Positions 1-4,945 of a stretch of 6,174 nt of DNA are shown here, piece after piece (position 1 is the first letter of the stretch; every line of letters begins with the position of its first letter). Position numbers and translations under genes: made by a program. The stretch lies in assembly GCA_041596215.1 (NCBI GenBank), contig JBFHIZ010000062.1:1-6174 (forward strand), written 5' to 3'. This DNA comes from JBFHIZ01 sp041596215. GTDB lineage: Bacteria; Bacillota; Clostridia; Lachnospirales; Lachnospiraceae. The notes below the pieces were generated by a model that was not told the origin of the DNA, did no database searches, and was given only the letters and a program-made list of their open reading frames with translations.

Positions 1-733
1 CAGATTTGATGCCTTGCAAAACTTGTTTTTTTAGTTGAATTGCTTTCTCGGGATCCATTTGAGGAGTGCCGGAAAGGCGATAAGGAATATTTAATGCTTT
101 GTATTTTATCGTGCCCATATCATGATATGGTAAGATATCTATAGCTTTTAATGACTTTAAAGTGCCGATAAATTCGCCTAATTGATATAAATCATCAGGG
201 TCATCCGTAAGTCCTGGTACAATTACATGACGAATGTATAAATCAATTGCATGGTCTGAAAGATAGGAAGCAAAGGCAAGAATATTTGTATTTGGATTTT
301 CTGTTAAAGCAATATGTTTTTGATTATCAATATGTTTGATATCTAACATAACAAGATCAGTAAGAGACATTAAAAGTGTCAATTTTTCCATAAATATACG
401 ATTAGTAGAATCAAAGCAAACACCAGAGGTATCAATACAAGTATGAATATGATTACGATGTGCTTTGGTAAAAAGGTCAATTAAAAAGTCCATTTGAAGG
501 AGAGGCTCACCACCACTTACCGTGATTCCACCAGAGCGATAAAAGGCTGCATTGCGAAGAAAACGAAGGATCAATTCATCACTATCCATCGAAATGTTTT
601 CTTTTGTGCTCCAAGTATCCGGGTTATGACAATATGCGCATCGCATAGGACAACCCTGTAAAAATATGACAAAACGGATACCAGGTCCATCCACGCTGCC
701 AAAGGTTTCAATGGAGTGAATATTACCCTTCAT
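1..733 (-). CDS. pflA: Pyruvate formate-lyase activating enzyme (radical SAM), 3' end cut by window
   Basis: PflA is a cytoplasmic radical-SAM enzyme that uses a [4Fe-4S] cluster and S-adenosylmethionine to abstract hydrogen from a glycine in pyruvate formate-lyase, making the active glycyl radical. I translated this frame by hand. It starts MKGNIHSIETFGSVDGPGIR, the typical PflA N-terminus. The cluster motif CPMRCAYC gives Cys28, Cys32 and Cys35 in CX3CX2C spacing, and the SAM-binding GGEP motif lies at residues 74-77 (VSGGEPLLQ). No second cluster (ferredoxin-like) insert is present, which fits a true PFL activase rather than activases of many other glycyl radical enzymes. The frame is open to base 2, giving 244 codons. 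The family is usually about 240-255 aa, so only a few residues should be missing. The ATG at 733 follows an AAAGGGG ribosome binding site. It is the third gene of the pfl operon, 35 nt after the glycyl-radical subunit. No stop or terminator is visible in the window. Confidence 0.96.
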   Translation of the reverse strand, partial: MKGNIHSIETFGSVDGPGIRFVIFLQGCPMRCAYCHNPDTWSTKENISMDSDELILRFLRNAAFYRSGGITVSGGEPLLQMDFLIDLFTKAHRNHIHTCIDTSGVCFDSTNRIFMEKLTLLMSLTDLVMLDIKHIDNQKHIALTENPNTNILAFASYLSDHAIDLYIRHVIVPGLTDDPDDLYQLGEFIGTLKSLKAIDILPYHDMGTIKYKALNIPYRLSGTPQMDPEKAIQLKKQVLQGIKS

Positions 734-739
734 TATGTG

Positions 740-746
740 CCCCTTT
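740..746 (-). promoter_or_regulatory. Ribosome binding site of pflA
   Basis: On the minus strand AAAGGGG lies 6 nt before the ATG at 733. It is a weaker match to AGGAGG than the sites of the two upstream operon genes. Just upstream, CGTAAACATACG (750-761) could form a small 4-bp hairpin in the 35-nt gap. The weaker site would fit lower output of the catalytic activase than of the enzyme, but that is inference. Confidence 0.6.
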
Positions 747-768
747 CTCGTATGTTTACGAAAAGAAA

Positions 769-1026
769 TTAGCTACAACAACCAAATCCACAAGAAGAAT
801 GAAACGTACGTGAAATCACTTCATCTTGTTGGTCTTTTGTTAGTTTGATAAAATTAACGGCATAACCAGATACGCGAATTGTGAGTTGAGGATATTTTTC
901 GGGATGTAGTTGTGCGTCTCTTAAAACTTCTCGGTTCAAGACATTTACGTTAAGGTGATGACCACCTTTTTCAGTATAGCCATCTAATAAATTTACTAAA
1001 TTATCAATTTGTTTTTCAGAAATCAT
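769..1026 (-). CDS. Stand-alone glycyl-radical subunit of a split pyruvate formate-lyase
   Basis: This 85-aa protein corresponds to the C-terminal glycyl-radical domain of PFL. Residues 10-30 (NLVNLLDGYTEKGGHHLNVN) and 41-56 match the end of ordinary PFL, including the radical motif RVSGYAV with Gly54 as the predicted radical site. The following stretch, KLTKDQQDEVISRTFHSS, matches the usual PFL C-terminus. It is not a remnant: it has its own ATG, an AGGAGG site 6 nt upstream, and a clean open frame differing from that of the core gene 14 nt upstream. The core has no glycyl-radical domain, so this subunit should be required for activity. It resembles the radical part of E. coli YfiD/GrcA, the 'spare part' that rescues oxygen-cleaved PFL, but lacks YfiD's extra N-terminal region of about 50 residues. 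Its end is unusual: ordinary PFLs end soon after the TFxxSM-like motif, whereas here a CGFGCCS tail adds Cys79, Cys83 and Cys84. PflA is encoded immediately downstream. Confidence 0.93.
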   Translation of the reverse strand: MISEKQIDNLVNLLDGYTEKGGHHLNVNVLNREVLRDAQLHPEKYPQLTIRVSGYAVNFIKLTKDQQDEVISRTFHSSCGFGCCS

Positions 1027-1031
1027 ATGTT

Positions 1032-1038
1032 ACCTCCT
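1032..1038 (-). promoter_or_regulatory. Ribosome binding site deciding the start of the glycyl-radical subunit
   Basis: AGGAGGT on the minus strand, with AGGAGG ending 6 nt before the ATG at 1026, lies wholly in the 14-nt gap after the core gene's TAA stop (1041-1043). This ideal site and spacing show that the small subunit is translated independently and is not made by frameshifting or readthrough. Close spacing also allows translational coupling. Confidence 0.9.
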
Positions 1039-1040
1039 AT

Positions 1041-3086
1041 TTATAGATTCGCAAGATCAATTTCAATATCTCCTGCAAAAATTTGCTCGTCTTTTCCTAA
1101 GGCATCAGGAATAATAGTAAAAGTATTAGAAATGCCATCAAGTGCATCGGAAAATGGGATTTTAGCTACGGATGAAAGAGAAGCGATGGCACCATTGGTG
1201 TCACGTTTGTGCATGGGGTTTGCTCCGGGAGCAAATGGTTCTCCTTGCATTCTTCCATCTGGGGTGTTCCCTGTCGCTTTTCCATATACTACATTTGAAG
1301 TAATGGTAAGAATAGACATTGTAGGAATTCCATTTCGATAAGTTGGATGTTTTCTTATGAAATTCATAAATTTTGAAACGACTTCACTAGCAATAGAATC
1401 TACGCGGTCATCATCATTTCCGTATTTGGGAAATTCGCCTTCGACCTTATAATCAATAATGAAACCAGATGAATCTCGAATGCATTTAACTTTGGCATAT
1501 TTGATAGCAGATAAGGAATCTGCTACTACAGATAATCCGGCAATCCCTGTAGCAAAATATCTACGAACCTGTTTATCATGTAAAGCCATTTGTATTTTTT
1601 CATAACAATATTTATCATGCATGTAGTGAATGATATTTAAGGAATTAACATAAATTCTAGCAAGCCATTGCATCATATCAGAAAACTTATTCATGACATC
1701 GTCGTAATCTAAATAATCGCCTTCAACGGGACGATACTTTGGGCCAACTTGTTCTCTGGATAATTCATCTACGCCACCATTAATTGCATAGAGTAGGCAT
1801 TTTGCAAGATTTGCTCTTGCACCAAAGAATTGCATTTCTTTTCCTACACGCATAGAAGATACACAGCAAGCAATGGCATAGTCATCTCCGTGGATGGCAC
1901 GCATCAAATCGTCATTTTCATATTGTAAAGAAGAAGTCGCAATTGACATTTTTGCACAATATCTCTTGAAATTGACGGGTAATTGCGTAGACCAAAGGAC
2001 TGTAAGATTCGGTTCTGGGGAAGCTCCTAGATTTGTTAATGTATGTAAGTAACGATAGGACATTTTTGTAACAAGATGTCTGCCATCAAGGCCAAGTCCA
2101 CCAATCGCTTCCGTTACCCAAACCGGATCACCTGCAAAAATAGAGTTGTATTCAGGAGTTCGAGCAAATCTGACAAGTCGTAACTTCATGATAAAATGAT
2201 CAATAAATTCTTGGATTTCTTGTTCGGTAAATCGGTTGTTTTTTAAATCATGATAAGCATAGCAATCTAAGAAAGTAGAGGTGCGTCCTAAGGACATTGC
2301 AGCACCATTTTGTTCTTTTACGGCAGCTAAATAACCAAAGTAAGTGGCTTGAATTGCTTCTTGCACATTTGTAGCAGGCAAACGAAGATCGCAACCATAA
2401 ATATCTCCAAGTGTAATCAACGCTTTGAGAGCACGAATTTGTTCAGAAAGTTCCTCTCTTTTCCGAATGGTTTCAGGCATCATAACGGTGGGGGTAGTAT
2501 CTTTTTGATTTATTTTATCTGCAATAAGTCGTTCGACACCATATAAAGCAACTCTACGATAATCGCCGATGATACGACCTCTTCCATAGGCATCAGGCAA
2601 TCCCGTGATGATATGAGAGGCTCTACAATTTCTCATATCTTTTGTATAGGCATCAAAAACCCCTTCATTATGAGTTTTTCTATGGGAATGAAAAAATTCA
2701 GAAATTTGTGGGTCTACAGTATAACCATTTTGTTTGCATGCTTTTTCAGCCATTCGAATTCCACCGTAAGGTTGAAGTGAGCGTTTGAAAGGTTTATCTG
2801 TTTGAAAACCAACAATTTTTTCTTTTGTTTTATCTAAATATCCAGGACCATGAGAAGTGATGCTGGATATGACGCGGGTATCCATATCTAATACACCACC
2901 AGCTTTTCGTTCTTGCTCAGAAAGTAAAGAAACTTGTTCCCATAAATCGAGAGTGTCCTGTGTAGGAGGTGTTAAAAAAGAATCATCTCCATGGTAAGGG
3001 TGGTAATTGCGTTGAATGAAATCACGTACATCAATTTCGGTTTCCCACTTACCTCCAATAAATTGGTTCCACGCTGATTCGGCCAT
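1041..3086 (-). CDS. pflB: Pyruvate formate-lyase catalytic core lacking the glycyl-radical domain
   Basis: PFL converts pyruvate and CoA to acetyl-CoA and formate in anaerobic fermentation. The 681-aa product aligns by eye with ordinary PFL from its N-terminus (WNQFIGGKWETEIDVRDFIQ) through LPDAYGRGRIIGDYRRVALYG (163-183), the PVWVTEAIGG region (321-330) and the active-site segment AIACCVSSM. The Cys407-Cys408 dyad corresponds to Cys418-Cys419 of E. coli PFL and distinguishes PFL from most other glycyl radical enzymes. MQFFGARANLAK and YAINGGVDE follow, then KIPFSDALDGISNTFTIIPDALGK near the end. Ordinary PFLs are about 740-760 aa and continue into the radical domain; this one ends with a short acidic tail (FAGDIEIDLANL) and TAA. 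No RVSGYA motif exists anywhere in it. The missing domain is the next gene. The ATG at 3086 has an AAGGAGG site 6 nt upstream and a strong promoter before that. First gene of the operon. Confidence 0.97.
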   Translation of the reverse strand: MAESAWNQFIGGKWETEIDVRDFIQRNYHPYHGDDSFLTPPTQDTLDLWEQVSLLSEQERKAGGVLDMDTRVISSITSHGPGYLDKTKEKIVGFQTDKPFKRSLQPYGGIRMAEKACKQNGYTVDPQISEFFHSHRKTHNEGVFDAYTKDMRNCRASHIITGLPDAYGRGRIIGDYRRVALYGVERLIADKINQKDTTPTVMMPETIRKREELSEQIRALKALITLGDIYGCDLRLPATNVQEAIQATYFGYLAAVKEQNGAAMSLGRTSTFLDCYAYHDLKNNRFTEQEIQEFIDHFIMKLRLVRFARTPEYNSIFAGDPVWVTEAIGGLGLDGRHLVTKMSYRYLHTLTNLGASPEPNLTVLWSTQLPVNFKRYCAKMSIATSSLQYENDDLMRAIHGDDYAIACCVSSMRVGKEMQFFGARANLAKCLLYAINGGVDELSREQVGPKYRPVEGDYLDYDDVMNKFSDMMQWLARIYVNSLNIIHYMHDKYCYEKIQMALHDKQVRRYFATGIAGLSVVADSLSAIKYAKVKCIRDSSGFIIDYKVEGEFPKYGNDDDRVDSIASEVVSKFMNFIRKHPTYRNGIPTMSILTITSNVVYGKATGNTPDGRMQGEPFAPGANPMHKRDTNGAIASLSSVAKIPFSDALDGISNTFTIIPDALGKDEQIFAGDIEIDLANL

Positions 3087-3092
3087 TTTAAT

Positions 3093-3099
3093 CCTCCTT
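3093..3099 (-). promoter_or_regulatory. Ribosome binding site of the PFL core gene
   Basis: AAGGAGG on the minus strand lies 6 nt from the ATG at 3086. The near-perfect match predicts high translation, as expected for an abundant fermentative enzyme. Confidence 0.85.
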
Positions 3100-3128
3100 A
3101 GATTTTATAGTTTGTTATTCGAAAATTA

Positions 3129-3157
3129 ATTATATTCCAATAGGATTCACTCGTCAA
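3129..3157 (-). promoter_or_regulatory. Sigma-A-type promoter of the split pfl operon
   Basis: Read on the minus strand, a TTGACG -35 box (3152-3157) and a perfect TATAAT -10 box (3129-3134) are separated by exactly 17 nt. The expected start of transcription is near 3122, giving a leader of about 35 nt. It lies between the mecA terminator and the core gene, so the operon should be transcribed separately from mecA. I looked for a Rex- or FNR-like palindrome around it and saw none that was convincing. Confidence 0.85.
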
Positions 3158-3182
3158 GACAAGGTATGGAAGTAATAATTAT

Positions 3183-3225
3183 AAAAAAGCCAAGTAAATA
3201 TGAGAATATTTGACTTGGCTTTTTT
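3183..3225 (-). terminator. Intrinsic terminator after mecA
   Basis: GCCAAGT...ACTTGGC arms (on the minus strand GCCAAGTC and ACTTGGC) extend through an AT-rich stem with one bulged base to a GAGA-type four-base loop. They are flanked by A6 on one side and T6 on the other. On the minus strand the hairpin follows the mecA stop by a few bases and ends in a T-run, as expected for a Rho-independent terminator. The symmetric A/T flanks mean it could act in both directions. Confidence 0.88.
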
Positions 3226-3232
3226 GTGAAAA

Positions 3233-4006
3233 TTATATTAGTTTATGTAATGCTTGATCTTTAATTAGCAGATCACAATGTTCTTCAATTCTTGCGGTAC
3301 AGCCATATACAGATGGCTTTAATTCTCCATATTCAGATAAAACGGCACATAATTTCTTGAATTCTTCTGTGGCATCTGATTTGGTATGAATAACCAGATA
3401 GTATAAATTTTCAGAAGAATCTTTGTATAAAGAGGTATTGCCATCATAAGAATGATTTAAGGCATGTGCAACGGTAATGACGGAATTTAACGAGTGGAAA
3501 GAATAGGCACATGAAATTTTTTCACGTTTACTTTCTTGTTCATTAGGTTCGTCTTCAACCGGTAAAACGGAAGAAGGTTCGTTTGCACTATCGGTGTCTT
3601 CGGATGCGTAATTTGCTTCGGAAGAAAGTTCCTTTATTTTTTTGAATAAATCGGTTACATCTGGATTGTCAAGAATTCCATCCGTATAAGAAGATTCTTT
3701 TCGATCCGACTTATTCACCGAAGAGGAAAAATTCGAAAATCTGGTATCTAATTCCTCTGGCTCATTTACTTTTGTTATAATAAGTAAAATGGATCCGGTT
3801 TCTAGTGGAATGGCTTCAATCATTAGAGGAATGTCGTTTGCATTAAACCCTAACTCTTCGGAAGCTTGTTCCATCATGTCACGAAATAAATTTTTAGTTT
3901 TTTCAGAACCGTATACGAGTTCGCTTAGTTTAATTTCACGATTATCTAAATCAGCTTTGCTAAGCGTACATCTAATTTGAGAATCGTTTACTTTTTCTAT
4001 TTTCAT
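3233..4006 (-). CDS. mecA: MecA-family adaptor protein for the ClpCP protease
   Basis: MecA proteins bind substrates and deliver them to the ClpC unfoldase for degradation by ClpP; in Bacillus MecA controls competence (ComK) and general protein quality control. The 257-aa product has the family's three-part layout. The N-terminal domain (about 1-81) begins MKIEKVNDSQIRCTLSKADL and has the typical LVYGSEKTKNLFRDMMEQA segment and a hydrophobic SILLIITKV strand. A low-complexity acidic, Ser-rich linker covers about 82-163. The C-terminal ClpC-binding domain (about 164-257) has CAYSFHSLNSVITVAHAL and LYYLVIHTKS and ends near CDLLIKDQALHKL, resembling the end of Bacillus MecA. The linker is longer than in B. 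subtilis MecA (about 218 aa overall), as is often seen in Clostridia. The ATG at 4006 has an AAGGA site (4016-4020) about 9 nt away. It is monocistronic, with its own promoter upstream and a terminator just after it. Its real substrate here cannot be told from sequence. Confidence 0.88.
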   Translation of the reverse strand: MKIEKVNDSQIRCTLSKADLDNREIKLSELVYGSEKTKNLFRDMMEQASEELGFNANDIPLMIEAIPLETGSILLIITKVNEPEELDTRFSNFSSSVNKSDRKESSYTDGILDNPDVTDLFKKIKELSSEANYASEDTDSANEPSSVLPVEDEPNEQESKREKISCAYSFHSLNSVITVAHALNHSYDGNTSLYKDSSENLYYLVIHTKSDATEEFKKLCAVLSEYGELKPSVYGCTARIEEHCDLLIKDQALHKLI

Positions 4007-4078
4007 ACGCTCACTTCCTTATCTATAATATATTTTTAAAGATATAAATTATTTTAATTTGAATAATATTATAAATGA

Positions 4079-4107
4079 ATATTATACAAAAATTGGAATG
4101 AAGTCAA
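4079..4107 (-). promoter_or_regulatory. Probable mecA promoter
   Basis: On the minus strand a TTGACT -35 box lies at 4102-4107. Two overlapping -10 choices exist: a perfect TATAAT at 4081-4086 with a short 15-nt spacer, or TAATAT at 4079-4084 with the ideal 17-nt spacer. Either gives a leader of roughly 65-70 nt before mecA. The overlap is noted because the exact start cannot be decided by eye. Confidence 0.6.
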
Positions 4108-4189
4108 GCGAACATTGAATATATTAAGAAAAGTTTTAGAAAATTTAAAGATTAGTAATGGAAGCAAAAGATAGAATGAAAAATAGGTA

Positions 4190-4218
4190 TTGCAAAAAAT
4201 AAAAATATTATTTATAAT
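4190..4218 (+). promoter_or_regulatory. Strong sigma-A-type promoter for the structured leader and small gene
   Basis: TTGCAA (4190-4195) and a perfect TATAAT (4213-4218) are 17 nt apart. The predicted start of transcription is about 4225, immediately before the GC-richer hairpin-forming segment. It points away from the mecA promoter, making 4079-4218 a divergent promoter region. About 300 nt separate it from the first good start codon, so a long leader is made. Confidence 0.75.
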
Positions 4219-4224
4219 AATTTC

Positions 4225-4520
4225 AAGGCTTCGAGGTACTTAGCACCCGAAAGGGGGGAAAGTATACGGTTGACCTAAGGTCATAAATAAACAAATATAT
4301 TCGACATTACGTCGAACTTGTCTTACAGGCGAATGCGCTTGTTCGAAAATTCAGTAGTATTCTTAAATTCACAGATAATTCAAACAAAAATCCAACAAAG
4401 CAAAAACAATAATTATGTTAGTGCGCCGAGAAGTCGAAAGCAGCTATTATTCTGTCGTCTGAATGTGCAGAAAAAAATAAATATGTCACATCCTTTTGGA
4501 AACGTCTGCACAGATATATA
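4225..4520 (+). ncRNA. Putative structured leader RNA or small RNA, family not recognised
   Basis: No convincing gene lies in this stretch, yet it begins at a strong promoter and contains paired segments. CCC-GAAA-GGG (4246-4255) is capped on an outer TACTT/AAGTA stem (4237-4241 with 4260-4264). TGACC-TAA-GGTCA lies at 4271-4283. TTCGAC-ATTAC-GTCGAA lies at 4300-4316. TGTGCAG (4464-4470) pairs perfectly with CTGCACA (4506-4512) just before the next ribosome binding site. CGAAC (4313-4317) could instead pair with GTTCG (4341-4345), excluding the TTCGAC hairpin. GCTTCGA near the 5' end (4228-4234) can pair with TCGAAAGC (4434-4441, one bulge), closing the whole domain. The 4346-4415 interior is A-rich and apparently unpaired. 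I compared it from memory with common riboswitches, T-boxes, RNase P, tmRNA, SRP and 6S RNA and found no match. It may be a cis-regulatory leader of the next gene or an independent RNA; end points are approximate. Confidence 0.45.
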
Positions 4521-4527
4521 AGGGAGG
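4521..4527 (+). promoter_or_regulatory. Ribosome binding site choosing a TTG start
   Basis: AGGGAGG lies 5 nt before TTG at 4533 but 17 nt before the first in-frame ATG (4545). The spacing therefore favours TTG initiation. The perfect TGTGCAG/CTGCACA stem ends 9 nt upstream, so folding could affect access to this site. Confidence 0.7.
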
Positions 4528-4532
4528 TAACA

Positions 4533-4781
4533 TTGCAAGAAAACATGAATTCAGAAGATAAATATCTGCTAAGAAGTTCATTAGAAAACATAGCCAAAGA
4601 GGGAGTATTCTTATATTTAGAAGATCGTCTTTCTTCACCTGATGAAATTTATCGGCAATGCATTGCCGAAGATGCTACCTATATGGCTGATTATATAATG
4701 GATGAAATTGGTCAGTTAAAAGAATTGAGATATAATAAGGTGTCATTAAATGAAGTAGGGATGCCTTATCGTAAGTCGTGA
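4533..4781 (+). CDS. Small acidic protein of unknown function, TTG start
   Basis: I do not recognise this 82-aa product. It reads MQENMNSEDKYLLRSSLEN and onward, is rich in Asp and Glu, has no signal peptide or membrane segment, and looks mostly helical, with one cysteine (QCIAED) and a tail of mixed charge (GMPYRKS). The segment DKYLLRSSLENIAKEGVFLYLEDRLSSPDE looks like an amphipathic helix pair, but this alone does not give a function. Support for it being a real gene: a good AGGGAGG site at correct spacing, a strong promoter 300 nt upstream, a structured leader ahead of it, and no competing frame. It would be cytoplasmic. The start could be the ATG at 4545 (78 aa), but spacing favours TTG. 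A role with the upstream RNA is only a guess. Confidence 0.72.
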   Translation: MQENMNSEDKYLLRSSLENIAKEGVFLYLEDRLSSPDEIYRQCIAEDATYMADYIMDEIGQLKELRYNKVSLNEVGMPYRKS

Positions 4782-4881
4782 TAGCAAGCAGGTATCAATT
4801 TCCCGAAATAGAAATAGACGCCCTTCTATAGCATGTACAAGGAAAAAGATATCTGATTCTAAAAATTAGTTAATTTTGGTA

Positions 4882-4910
4882 ATGACGATAGAATAATAGT
4901 TTGTTATAAT
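4882..4910 (+). promoter_or_regulatory. Probable promoter of the GH18 gene
   Basis: ATGACG (4882-4887, four of six consensus bases) and TATAAT (4905-4910) are 17 nt apart, with a predicted start near 4917, about 30 nt before the ATG. The rest of the 4782-4945 gap holds only a weak five-pair hairpin (4814-4829) and no clear terminator, so some readthrough from the small gene is possible. Confidence 0.6.
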
Positions 4911-4945
4911 TAGGACATTAAAGGAATAAAGTGGGAGATAAAACT

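Noticed and set aside
769..1026. Small subunit as a YfiD/GrcA spare part for an ordinary PFL
   Set aside because: It lacks the YfiD N-terminal region and sits directly after a core that has no radical domain of its own, so it more likely serves as the obligate subunit. It might still also serve another PFL elsewhere.
1009..1341. Plus-strand open frame of 110 codons
   Set aside because: It lies opposite the conserved end of the PFL core and overlaps the small-subunit start. The minus-strand proteins are unmistakable, so this is a shadow frame.
2349..2546. Plus-strand open frame of 65 codons inside pflB
   Set aside because: Antisense to conserved PFL sequence, no family resemblance and no good ribosome binding site.
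769..3086. The split pfl as a frameshift or sequencing error in one gene
   Set aside because: The small gene has an ideal ribosome binding site and ATG, the core has extra residues and a proper stop, and a single-base change would not remove the novel sequence at both ends.
3789..3980. Plus-strand open frame of 63 codons inside mecA
   Set aside because: Antisense to the N-terminal domain of MecA, whose frame is well supported.
4225..4520. Known riboswitch, T-box or CRISPR-related RNA
   Set aside because: No T-box motif, no recognised aptamer core, no repeats with spacers and no cas genes nearby, so no family name is given.
4318..4521. Plus-strand open frame of 67 codons starting at TTG in the leader
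   Set aside because: No ribosome binding site before it, it starts inside a hairpin region, and its basic, low-complexity product looks like chance translation. A leader peptide cannot be fully excluded.
4814..4829. ATAGA/TCTAT hairpin as a terminator after the small gene
   Set aside because: Only five AT-rich pairs and no following T-run.
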